Below are positions 1-5,878 of a stretch of 6,572 bases of DNA, in pieces; the stretch's first letter is position 1; every line of letters begins with the position of its first letter. The DNA lies in NCBI GenBank assembly GCA_030613915.1, contig JAUWKY010000137.1, positions 1 to 6,572 on the forward strand, in the 5' to 3' direction. Under the pieces are notes generated by a model. The model did not search any database, was not told the origin of the DNA, and saw nothing but the letters and a program-made list of their open reading frames with translations. Source of the stretch: Syntrophobacterales bacterium (GTDB lineage: Bacteria > Desulfobacterota > Syntrophobacteria > BM002). The position numbers were made by a program, and so were the translations under genes.

Positions 1-1
1 T

Positions 2-61
2 GAATACAGGATTCAGGGGCAGCAAGTTTTTATTCCGGATGCAATCAAGTATGCGAAGTAA
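2..61 (+). CDS. tupA: Tungstate-binding periplasmic protein TupA, C-terminal end only
   Basis: The frame is open from the left window edge to a TAA at 59-61 and encodes EYRIQGQQVFIPDAIKYAK. A tail of the form 'Y-I-G-Q-F-PDA' is what I expect at the C-terminus of TupA-type (PBP-like) tungstate-binding proteins, which capture tungstate outside the membrane and deliver it to TupB. The main support is context: the next two genes on the same strand are a TupB permease and a TupC ATPase, and tupA normally comes first. The rest of the gene lies outside the window, so the ligand pocket and signal peptide cannot be checked. An 8-base-pair hairpin (50-57 with 63-70) spans the stop codon. It has no T-tract, so it is not an obvious terminator. 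Another oxyanion-binding protein cannot be excluded from 19 residues. Confidence 0.7.
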   Translation, partial: EYRIQGQQVFIPDAIKYAK

Positions 62-70
62 GTTCGCATA
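50..70 (+). other. Hairpin across the tupA stop codon
   Basis: TATGCGAA (50-57) pairs perfectly with TTCGCATA (63-70) around a 5-base loop that includes the TAA stop. No T-run follows. It may protect the 3' end of the tupA message or be incidental. Confidence 0.4.
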
Positions 71-128
71 GCGAGACGAGCGAGACGGGTATCAGAGGTC
101 AGAGAGACAGAAAGAAAGAAGACAGTCA

Positions 129-169
129 GTAGGTCGGATCGTTCTCGCACCGCGAGGTTGATCCGACAC
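129..169. repeat. GTAGGTCGG-type palindromic repeat, copy 1
   Basis: This begins GTAGGTCGGATC and ends GATCCGACAC. The outer stem is GTCGGATC (133-140) with GATCCGAC (160-167), and an inner stem is CTCGC (144-148) with GCGAG (152-156). Two further copies of the same design form the composite at 3077-3169. The design is that of a small REP-like interspersed repeat. It sits in the gap between tupA and tupB and no T-tract follows. Confidence 0.75.
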
Positions 170-218
170 AAAGCAAGGAGACGGGCACTGCTGAAATTTG
201 GACATTCGCTAGCATGCT

Positions 219-271
219 CGTCATTCCCGCGCAGGCGGGAATCCAGGAGAAAGGATGCATCCGGTATGACG
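219..271. repeat. CGTCAT/ATGACG composite repeat, short form (copy 1)
   Basis: This 53-base element starts CGTCATTCCCGC and ends CCGGTATGACG, so the ends form an inverted repeat (219-224 with 266-271). The left arm folds into a perfect hairpin, ATTCCCGC (223-230) with GCGGGAAT (235-242), followed by CCAG. The right arm is reduced to its last bases, so the second hairpin seen in the two longer copies (2825-2922 and 5703-5802) is missing. This looks like an internal deletion derivative of a REP or MITE-like family. No transposase gene is present in the window. Confidence 0.8.
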
Positions 272-336
272 ACAATTGCCAGTTATAGGGTTTTTCGAGA
301 GCCCATTAACGACTAATCCTGCAACGGACCACGGAC

Positions 337-340
337 AGGA
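337..340 (+). promoter_or_regulatory. Weak ribosome binding site of tupB
   Basis: AGGA lies 5 bases before the ATG at 346. An earlier ATG at 341 meets a stop after five codons in its own frame, so 346 is preferred. Confidence 0.45.
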
Positions 341-345
341 ATGAA

Positions 346-1041
346 ATGGAATTTCTAACTGACAGCTTTATGTCCGCCTTTGTGCTCCTCTGGGGGCTGG
401 ACCAAGGACTTCTCCAGATCGTTTATGTTTCTTTAAAAGTGAGTTCCATTTCCACCCTTATTGCCAGCATGATAGGAATTCCAGCGGGGTTTCTCATCGC
501 CTTCAGAGAATTTAGGGGGAAACGCTTGCTGATTACAGTCCTCAATACTTTGCTCGCCCTGCCTACAGTGGTGGTGGGACTTTTTGTTTATGCCTTTATT
601 TCCAGGCGGGGAATATTTGGCCCCTGGGACCTACTCTACACCCAGAAGGCCATAGTCATCGGCCAGGTTATCCTGATCATCCCGATAGTCACCACCTTTA
701 CGATCTCAGCCATCAGCCGTATTGACGAGCGCTATCGGAAAACGGCTATGACCTTGGGTGCTAATGCGCTGCAAACCGCTTGGCTGATTATCCGAGAGGC
801 TCGTTTTGGTATCGTGGCTGCGGTTGTTGCTGCCTATGGCAGGGTCATTGCGGAGGTGGGCATCAGCATGATGCTGGGTGGCAATGCCAAGGGCTTCACC
901 CGAACCATGACCACAGCCATGGCCCTGGAGTACGATAAAGGAGAGTTCGTTCTGGGGGTAGCACTGGGAATCGTGCTACTTGCTGTCAGTTTCGGGGTAA
1001 ATCTCTGCTTCAATTTCATGCAAGGCAAAGCGAGAGTCTGA
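346..1041 (+). CDS. tupB: Tungstate ABC transporter permease TupB
   Basis: This is the membrane-spanning subunit of the TupABC tungstate importer, expected to work as a homodimer in the inner membrane. The 231-residue product is of normal length for the family. Hydrophobic segments lie at about residues 22-52, 60-85, 101-123, 155-176 and 201-224. The stretch ALPTVVVGL (70-78), followed by FVYAFISRRGIFGPW, is typical of TupB-like permeases. The cytoplasmic loop that docks on the ATPase (the EAA-like motif) is at about 132-154, with TLGA at 135-138 and a following Arg-rich turn. The upstream neighbour ends like TupA and the downstream ATPase is TupC-like, which favours tungstate over molybdate or sulfate. 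The start at 346 is supported by AGGA five bases upstream. The 713-base gap to tupC is unusually long for genes of one transporter. Confidence 0.93.
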   Translation: MEFLTDSFMSAFVLLWGLDQGLLQIVYVSLKVSSISTLIASMIGIPAGFLIAFREFRGKRLLITVLNTLLALPTVVVGLFVYAFISRRGIFGPWDLLYTQKAIVIGQVILIIPIVTTFTISAISRIDERYRKTAMTLGANALQTAWLIIREARFGIVAAVVAAYGRVIAEVGISMMLGGNAKGFTRTMTTAMALEYDKGEFVLGVALGIVLLAVSFGVNLCFNFMQGKARV

Positions 1042-1079
1042 TAGTCTAATATATCACGGCTAGAGCTTTTATCTCTCAC

Positions 1080-1109
1080 AGAGCCCACAGAGGTCTCAGA
1101 GGTGTAAGA
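1080..1109. repeat. Degenerate 9-base purine-rich repeats, left flank of element 1
   Basis: Units starting CAGAG recur every 9 bases: CAGAGCCCA, CAGAGGTCT, CAGAGGTGT. Similar sequence precedes element 2 (1429-1453), and an inverted version follows it (1660-1683). The 22 bases at 1080-1101 match the reverse complement of 1662-1683 at 17 positions by hand alignment. Confidence 0.6.
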
Positions 1110-1142
1110 CTCAACGCAAGGAATAGACTGAGGCTAGTACGG

Positions 1143-1280
1143 AAGGATCGCCCAAGAACTCAGCGGAGATCCCTTGTTGTCCCGAATAAGCAAGCTTATT
1201 CCCTCCAACAAGGGATCCCATATCTTCCGATGCATTCGCATCGGTAGCCCCTGCTGCGCAGGGGACTTCGAGCGATCCTT
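1143..1280. repeat. Folded four-helix element, copy 1 (candidate structured RNA)
   Basis: An outer stem, AAGGATCGC (1143-1151) with GCGATCCTT (1272-1280), encloses three hairpins. P1 is GATCCCTTGTTG (1168-1179) with CAACAAGGGATC (1206-1217), continued past an internal loop by GAATAAG/CTTATTC around CAAG. P2 is CCGATGC (1227-1233) with GCATCGG (1238-1244), loop ATTC. P3 is CCCCTGC (1248-1254) with GCAGGGG (1258-1264), loop TGC. All stems are perfect. Element 2 (1502-1638) has the same layout with different stem sequences but shares the loop sequence AGCAAGCTT (here 1189-1197). Coding on either strand is unlikely because the frames are short and follow the palindromes. It could be a transcribed RNA, a folded single-stranded-DNA mobile element or an interspersed repeat. 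Which strand acts is unknown. Confidence 0.8.
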
Positions 1281-1428
1281 GTGCACTCATTACTGGTTTT
1301 TTGGAGTTCACTGAGGAGTTTTGAGACCACGGGGAGTGGACGAGCCTTTGACTAAAGATGGGTTTACGAGAAAATGAATACCCTAGGACGGAACCGAGTA
1401 AGTGGTCATAGGACTAATCTTTCATCTC
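1281..1428. other. Spacer between the two folded elements
   Basis: No gene is visible. The part at 1303-1330 contains GAG-rich units spaced about 9 bases apart and may be the right-hand flank of element 1. The remainder shows nothing I can name. Confidence 0.4.
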
Positions 1429-1453
1429 AGAGAGCTCACAGAGACTCCGTGAG
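1429..1453. repeat. Degenerate 9-base purine-rich repeats, left flank of element 2
   Basis: AGAGCTCACAGAG at 1431-1443 matches AGAGCCCACAGAG at 1080-1092 in 12 of 13 positions, placing related sequence to the left of both folded elements. Confidence 0.55.
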
Positions 1454-1463
1454 CTCCTATATA
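1435..1463 (+). promoter_or_regulatory. Possible sigma70-type promoter upstream of element 2 and tupC
   Basis: CTCACA (1435-1440; 4 of 6 to TTGACA) and TATATA (1458-1463; 4 of 6 to TATAAT) are separated by 17 bases and followed by an AT-rich stretch. If used, the transcript would start near 1470 and carry element 2 in the tupC leader. The -35 box lies inside a repeat, so this could be chance. Confidence 0.3.
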
Positions 1464-1501
1464 AATTAAGTAGGATTGGAGGAGGAGGTACTCATAAGGG
1501 A

Positions 1502-1638
1502 GGGATCGCTTAGAGCCAAAGTGGGGAGATCTGGATGTCCAGAGCAAGCTTGCTTATTATGGACATCCAGATCTCTCTACGTGTCCCGGCGCTGCAGCGT
1601 CGGGACTGCCCGCTCTGCGGGTGCTTATAAGCGATCCC
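1502..1638. repeat. Folded four-helix element, copy 2 (candidate structured RNA)
   Basis: The outer stem is GGGATCGCTTA (1502-1512) with TAAGCGATCCC (1628-1638), 11 perfect pairs. P1 is GAGATCTGGATGTCC (1526-1540) with GGACATCCAGATCTC (1561-1575), 15 perfect pairs, with a 20-base loop containing AGCAAGCTT (1543-1551). P2 runs 1583-1592 with 1597-1606, ten pairs including one G-T, loop TGCA. P3 is GCCCGC (1608-1613) with GCGGGT (1617-1622), loop TCT, closed by a G-T pair. The order and spacing of helices match element 1 at 1143-1280. Beyond the shared GATC, seven of the next eight P1 positions differ between copies and pairing is kept in all of them. A 69-codon frame beginning with TTG at 1476 runs through the element but follows its palindromes and is not believed. 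Confidence 0.8.
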
Positions 1639-1659
1639 AACAGTTTCACCAGCACTTTT

Positions 1660-1683
1660 CTCTCTGTGTTCTCTGGGTGCTCT
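1660..1683. repeat. Inverted 9-base repeats, right flank of element 2
   Basis: This pyrimidine-rich stretch (CTCTCTGTG then TTCTCTGGG then TGCTCT) is, in reverse complement, closely similar to the left flank of element 1 at 1080-1101. The two-element block therefore has imperfect inverted ends. Confidence 0.55.
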
Positions 1684-1754
1684 AGCGAACCCCGAGCTCG
1701 TTGAGGGGGAGCGGGCGAGAGATTCGAGATGTTTGGACTGATAGTCGGAATGCC

Positions 1755-2762
1755 ATGCTCTACGAATTGAGAAACCTTAAGAAAACCTACGGTCAGCGGA
1801 CTGTGCTTGACATTGGTGAGCTGTCGCTGGATAGGGGCAAGGTGCTCGGAATCTTAGGGCCGAACGGTGCTGGCAAGACCACTCTTCTCGAGATTCTGGC
1901 ATTCCTCCAGGCGCCCACATCCGGAGAACTCCAATTCAATGGAAAGAAAGTTGATTTCAGCAACAATGGGCTCATCCAACTGCGCAGGAAGGTAGTCATT
2001 GTTGGACAGCATCCCATTCTGTTTACCGCAACCGTTTCCAAGAACCTGGAATTCCCTCTGGGAATTCGCAAACTACCGAAAGTAAATCGTGAAAAGACCA
2101 TTGAGGAGCTTTTGGATCTAGTTGGAATGCGTCCATTTCAAAATTCTAGGGCCCACAGGCTTTCGGGGGGAGAAACACAAAGAGTTGCCATTGCCAGAGC
2201 CCTGGCCTGCTCTCCCGAAGTAATTCTCTTTGACGAACCAACGGCCAACGTGGATGTGGAAAACCAGATTGCCATCGAACGGATTATCCAGGAAATCAAC
2301 AGGGAAAAGGGGATTTCCGTAATTTTCACTACGCACGATATGGTCCAGGCGTCCAGATTAGCGGACGATACTATTTTCCTATACGACGGCAAAACAACGC
2401 ACTCTACCTACGAGAATATTTTTAGCGGTCTAATCGAGGTGACCGAAGAGGGCAGGAAATACTGCCTTGTTCAGAAGCAGCTGACACTTGGCGTCCAGAC
2501 CCATCAAAGCGGCCCGGTGAGAATCTTTATTGATCCAACCTTGGTAAAAATCACCCCAAACCAGAGTGAGGGTGCAGCAGAAAATACTTTCTGTGGCAGG
2601 CTGATTCAGCTCACTGACGAACAGAGCCGTATCCGGGCTCTGGTGGATGTGGGCATTCCTTTAAGTGTTCTGATCCCCAAAGAGCAATTCAAGAACATGT
2701 GCTTGAGTCCGGGCGAAGCGGTCTGCCTCACATGTCCCACCGAGAGTATTAAGATCATCTGA
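1755..2762 (+). CDS. tupC: Tungstate ABC transporter ATP-binding protein TupC
   Basis: This is the cytoplasmic ATPase that powers tungstate uptake through TupB. Counting from the ATG at 1755 (335 residues), all nucleotide-binding motifs are present: Walker A GPNGAGKT (35-42), Q-loop Gln85, signature LSGGE (136-140), Walker B VILFDEPT (156-163, with Asp160 and Glu161) and switch His194. The stretch ILAFLQAPTSG (47-57) is typical of TupC-like proteins. After residue 245 a C-terminal domain ending GEAVCLTCPTESIKII looks like a TOBE/MOP-type oxyanion-binding regulatory domain, as in ModC. The frame is open further upstream to a TTG at 1701, which would add 18 residues. I prefer 1755 because the protein then begins MLYELRNLKKTYG, as ABC ATPases normally do. 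Neither start has a convincing ribosome binding site (GGA at 1747-1749 is the best), so the start is uncertain. Confidence 0.93.
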   Translation: MLYELRNLKKTYGQRTVLDIGELSLDRGKVLGILGPNGAGKTTLLEILAFLQAPTSGELQFNGKKVDFSNNGLIQLRRKVVIVGQHPILFTATVSKNLEFPLGIRKLPKVNREKTIEELLDLVGMRPFQNSRAHRLSGGETQRVAIARALACSPEVILFDEPTANVDVENQIAIERIIQEINREKGISVIFTTHDMVQASRLADDTIFLYDGKTTHSTYENIFSGLIEVTEEGRKYCLVQKQLTLGVQTHQSGPVRIFIDPTLVKITPNQSEGAAENTFCGRLIQLTDEQSRIRALVDVGIPLSVLIPKEQFKNMCLSPGEAVCLTCPTESIKII

Positions 2763-2765
2763 AGG

Positions 2766-2783
2766 GCGGGTCTCCGTACCCGC
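2766..2783 (+). other. Short hairpin just after tupC
   Basis: GCGGGT (2766-2771) pairs with ACCCGC (2778-2783) around a 6-base loop. An A-run follows rather than a T-run, so it is not a standard intrinsic terminator for tupC. It may stabilise the 3' end or be another small repeat. Confidence 0.35.
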
Positions 2784-2824
2784 GAAAAAAGGTAAGGCAT
2801 TTACATTCTTTGTGTCACCTATCA

Positions 2825-2922
2825 CGTCATTCCGGAAGGCGCGGAGCGACTGTCCGGAATCCAGGAAGAAAACAAGACTTTTCTGGATACCGGGTCTCGG
2901 CTTCGCCTCGCCCGGTATGACG
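2825..2922. repeat. CGTCAT/ATGACG composite repeat, full form (copy 2)
   Basis: The 98-base element has ends CGTCAT (2825-2830) and ATGACG (2917-2922). The left arm folds as ATTCCGGA (2829-2836) with TCCGGAAT (2853-2860); the right arm as ATACCGGG (2887-2894) with CCCGGTAT (2911-2918). The arms are themselves inverted homologues: the left ends GGAATCCAG and the right begins CTGGATACC. The result is a double hairpin around an A-rich centre, as in REP doublets (BIMEs) or MITEs. Confidence 0.85.
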
Positions 2923-2978
2923 TATGGTGCCATCTATGGATTTCTTACATACTGTTGGTGACCGTGTCACGAATAGTG

Positions 2979-3007
2979 TTGACTTCAATACTTGTTTGAA
3001 ATAGGTT
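2979..3007 (+). promoter_or_regulatory. Possible promoter upstream of mdh
   Basis: TTGACT (2979-2984) is followed after 17 bases by TAGGTT (3002-3007), a poor -10 box. If active it would give an mdh leader of about 215 bases containing the double hairpin at 3077-3169. No better candidate was seen nearer the gene. Confidence 0.3.
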
Positions 3008-3076
3008 TAAAAGGAGGTTTGTTCGAAATATCACATGCTGCAATAAGAGCTTTCCTGGCATGAGAGGGATAATCTT

Positions 3077-3169
3077 GTAGGTCGGGTGGTTCCGTGCTAG
3101 CGGGTTCACCCGACGACAGCTAATTTTCCGTCGGATCAATCCCGCCAACGCGGGAACGATCCGACCTAC
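3077..3169. repeat. GTAGGTCGG-type repeat, inverted double copy
   Basis: Two hairpins face each other. The first is GTCGGGTG (3081-3088) with CACCCGAC (3107-3114). The second is GTCGGATC (3130-3137) with GATCCGAC (3158-3165), with inner CCCGC/GCGGG (3141-3145 with 3150-3154). The outer ends are GTAGGTCGG (3077) and CCGACCTAC (to 3169), so the whole block is also an inverted repeat. The second half is a close inverted relative of the single copy at 129-169. It lies about 60 bases before mdh. Confidence 0.8.
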
Positions 3170-3214
3170 GGTTTATGTTTGGGTAAACCTTTTATAGGGG
3201 CCAATCTTCACACC

Positions 3215-3221
3215 AAAGGAG
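3215..3221 (+). promoter_or_regulatory. Ribosome binding site of mdh
   Basis: AAAGGAG lies 7 bases before the ATG at 3229, a strong and well-spaced Shine-Dalgarno site that fixes the start. Confidence 0.85.
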
Positions 3222-3225
3222 TTAG

Positions 3226-4164
<939 letters not shown>

Positions 4165-4170
4165 ATTGTG

Positions 4171-4205
4171 GTAAACAGTAAACAGTAAGCGGTAAGCGGT
4201 AATAA
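4171..4205. repeat. Tandem heptamer repeats after mdh
   Basis: Five consecutive 7-base units follow the mdh stop: GTAAACA twice, GTAAGCG twice, then GTAATAA. The paired unit types suggest recent duplication by slippage. Role unknown. Confidence 0.8.
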
Positions 4206-4209
4206 GATG

Positions 4210-4239
4210 TAGGGTGGGCAGTGCCCACCCTATTTTATT
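4210..4239 (+). terminator. Intrinsic terminator of mdh
   Basis: TAGGGTGGGC (4210-4219) pairs perfectly with GCCCACCCTA (4223-4232) around a 3-base loop, followed by TTTTATTT. The GC-rich 10-base-pair stem with a T-rich tail, 45 bases after the mdh stop, is a convincing rho-independent terminator. The hairpin also resembles small interspersed GTAGGGTGGGC repeats, so it may be a repeat serving as a terminator. Confidence 0.8.
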
Positions 4240-4258
4240 TGAATGCAGTCAAGAAAAT

Positions 4259-4339
4259 AAATCCGAATGTTCCAATGTTCAAAACGTTCATTGACTTCAG
4301 TGAAGTCTACAATTAGGTTGATTGCAGGATTTCGGATTT
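4259..4339. other. Nested inverted repeats upstream of the unknown gene
   Basis: AAATCCGAA (4259-4267) and TTCGGATTT (4331-4339) are perfect inverted copies. Between them GACTTC (4293-4298) and GAAGTC (4302-4307) form a 6-base-pair hairpin with loop AGT. TTGACT (4291-4296) overlaps the left arm and TACAAT (4308-4313) abuts the right arm. These resemble -35 and -10 boxes, but 11 bases apart is too close for a standard promoter. TACAAT may be a -10 box with a poor -35. Confidence 0.35.
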
Positions 4340-4433
4340 GGTGCTAGAAACCCCAATTCTTAAATCCCCACATTCCTAAATTCCCTCATCTCTCCATTTT
4401 AGATTTTTACTCAACTGATAGAGGCGAGAATAA

Positions 4434-5672
4434 ATGGCCAAAAAGAAACACGCGAAAAAAGGGCGGAAGCGACATGATCGTCTAGCGCTCGCAGAGGAGG
4501 ACCGGACGCAGCTCCAGATGCTTTTGGATCGGGTAATGGCCCAGGACCCTGAAGGGGAGAGTTTCTTCCAGTTTGTAGAGAGCCTGAAGCCGCTCATTCA
4601 ACGATCCGTTCCCTTTACCCTTGCTTTCGTGGACGCCCTCGGCTCAACATCGAGTCCTGTGGCTGTCAAAGTGTTACAGATCCTTCAGAAAATCCCGGCA
4701 GAGAAACCCGTGAGGAGGGCACTCAAGACAGCACTCTACAGACTGGAACGTCAGGGACTTGTCAAAAAGGAAGAGGAGACAGAGTCGGAGCCGCGGGTTC
4801 TGGTCCCGCGTCCGGCTGATCGGCAGGCAGAGGCGTGGGCCAGTTGGCCGGAAAGCCAGGGGGAGCGCGGGATGGTCCTGAAACTGCCAGACGCTGGCCG
4901 TGGGTATGTGATGGCAATTGCAGTGGTTGATTCGGAGGGCGTTTTTCATGAGTTTGAGGCGATCCAGACAACCCGCAAAGGAGTCAGAGCCCTTTTGGAT
5001 AAGATGACCGGGGGGGTGGAGGGACGATTGATAGAGATCCCTCTGGAGCATTTCCGTTTTCTCATTGAAGAGGTGGCGGAGATCTACCAGCGACAAAATC
5101 ATGCATTGCCTTCCGGCTACGAACCAATCCATAAGTACCTGGCCTCCTGGGTGGAGGTGGTTTCAAGTCCCCATGTCTACAATTTGCTGGATGAGAAAGA
5201 GATTGTGGAAGATCCGATTCTCCTCCGCACCTCCGACAGTCTTCTGGAGGTACAGCCTTTTGTAACCTGGCGGCTGCCCGAAGGGCTGATAGAATCTTTT
5301 GTGGAGAAGATTAAAGAGCTCAGCGAAAGCCGGCTGGTAATTTCCCAGAGTGCGCAAATGGAGCGGACAGCCCAGATCCATAGGGAAGCGGCAGCGGAAA
5401 TTTTCACCCCTGAGTTGCGGCAGCATTATCGTCGACTGCTGGAGGAGACGGCCTTGCTCCTTCACCTGACAGATCGACCACAAGAGGCCAAACGAGCTCT
5501 GGCCGTGGCCATCGATCTTGAGAACGAGATTGGTCTTCTCACCGAGGATAATTTCATTCTGGGCCTGGTAAAGCGCTCCATTGCAAGTGAGGTTGGACCA
5601 CAAGTGGAGGGTGCAGAAGAGCAGGCCAAAAGAGAAAGGACCACGGAATCCGGACTTATTATTCCAAGGTAG
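4434..5672 (+). CDS. Uncharacterised 412-residue protein, soluble, basic N-terminus
   Basis: I do not recognise this protein. It starts with a highly basic tail, MAKKKHAKKGRKRHDR (1-16), which could contact nucleic acid. Residues about 58-110 (from RSVPFTLAFVDALG through VAVKVLQILQKIP to RALKTALYRLERQGLV) read as paired amphipathic helices resembling a HEAT-like or winged-helix-like fold. A charged, proline-bearing linker follows at 111-142. Residues about 144-180 look strand-rich (GMVLKLP, GYVMAIAVVDSEG, FHEFEAIQ) and the rest is mostly helical, ending in a charged tail and GLIIPR. There is no signal peptide or transmembrane segment, so it is probably cytoplasmic. GAGGCGAG (4421-4428) lies 5 bases before the ATG, a usable ribosome binding site. 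The long open frame, starting and ending sensibly, leaves little doubt it is a real gene. It stands alone between the mdh terminator and a repeat, so context gives no function. Confidence 0.9.
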   Translation: MAKKKHAKKGRKRHDRLALAEEDRTQLQMLLDRVMAQDPEGESFFQFVESLKPLIQRSVPFTLAFVDALGSTSSPVAVKVLQILQKIPAEKPVRRALKTALYRLERQGLVKKEEETESEPRVLVPRPADRQAEAWASWPESQGERGMVLKLPDAGRGYVMAIAVVDSEGVFHEFEAIQTTRKGVRALLDKMTGGVEGRLIEIPLEHFRFLIEEVAEIYQRQNHALPSGYEPIHKYLASWVEVVSSPHVYNLLDEKEIVEDPILLRTSDSLLEVQPFVTWRLPEGLIESFVEKIKELSESRLVISQSAQMERTAQIHREAAAEIFTPELRQHYRRLLEETALLLHLTDRPQEAKRALAVAIDLENEIGLLTEDNFILGLVKRSIASEVGPQVEGAEEQAKRERTTESGLIIPR

Positions 5673-5702
5673 GAAATTTTGGGTTTAGAGTCTTAATGAA
5701 TG

Positions 5703-5802
5703 GTCATACCGGACGCGGCAAGGCCGCGATCCGGTATCCAGCAAGCAGTCAGATTTCTGGATTCCCCGCCGCAGGCGGGCCTGCGGCGGATTCCGGAATG
5801 AC
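5703..5802. repeat. CGTCAT/ATGACG composite repeat, reverse orientation (copy 3)
   Basis: This 100-base copy runs opposite to the one at 2825-2922: the CCGGTAT-type arm comes first and the GGAATGAC arm last. The first hairpin is ATACCGGA (5706-5713) with TCCGGTAT (5730-5737), with inner CGCGGC/GCCGCG (5714-5719 with 5723-5728). The second is CCGCCGCAGG (5766-5775) with CCTGCGGCGG (5780-5789) inside ATTCC/GGAAT. The hairpin interiors differ completely from copy 2 while pairing is retained. Confidence 0.85.
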
Positions 5803-5835
5803 GGACCGTTGATTATCTTTGGAACACTATCCTTT

Positions 5836-5857
5836 GCGATCTCCGCGCTCTCTGCGG
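5836..5857. repeat. CTCCGCG/CTCTGCGG short repeat before yjbQ
   Basis: CTCCGCGCTCTCTGCGG (5841-5857) resembles the 9-base-periodic CTCTGTGTTCTCTGGG flank at 1662-1677, mostly through C/T differences. It is probably another member of that family, without a folded element beside it. Confidence 0.45.
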
Positions 5858-5866
5858 TAAGAAATT

Positions 5867-5872
5867 GAGGAG
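5867..5872 (+). promoter_or_regulatory. Ribosome binding site that decides the yjbQ start
   Basis: GAGGAG ends 6 bases before ATG 5879 but directly abuts the in-frame TTG at 5873, so translation must start at 5879. Confidence 0.8.
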
Positions 5873-5878
5873 TTGGCC

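Noticed and set aside
1111..1311. A 66-codon minus-strand frame across element 1
   Set aside because: It follows the hairpin arms of element 1, has no recognisable motif and no good ribosome binding site.
1143..1638. tRNA, riboswitch or CRISPR array in the tupB-tupC gap
   Set aside because: No acceptor stem or T-loop pattern, no recognisable riboswitch core, and only two non-identical units with no equal repeats and spacers.
1476..1685. A 69-codon + strand frame opening with TTG, preceded and overlapped by GGAGGAGGAGG
   Set aside because: It runs straight through the palindromes of element 2, so its sequence is explained by the fold; its purine-rich start lies within the frame, not upstream.
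2766..2790. Possible terminator of tupC
   Set aside because: The hairpin is followed by an A-run, not a T-run, so it does not meet the intrinsic terminator pattern on the + strand.
3011..3037. A near-perfect AAGGAGG Shine-Dalgarno sequence before mdh
   Set aside because: No usable frame follows: ATG 3035 is too far and stops after three codons, and TTG 3019 is too close. It may be chance or a relic of a lost gene.
3170..3195. GGTTTA/TAAACC hairpin followed by TTTTAT as a terminator before mdh
   Set aside because: The stem is only 6 AT-rich pairs, and a terminator about 35 bases before a gene with its own strong ribosome site makes little sense unless it is an attenuator, for which there is no other sign.
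4674..5603. Several minus-strand frames of 69-152 codons inside the unknown gene
   Set aside because: They overlap a long, well-started + strand gene and lack motifs or ribosome sites of their own.
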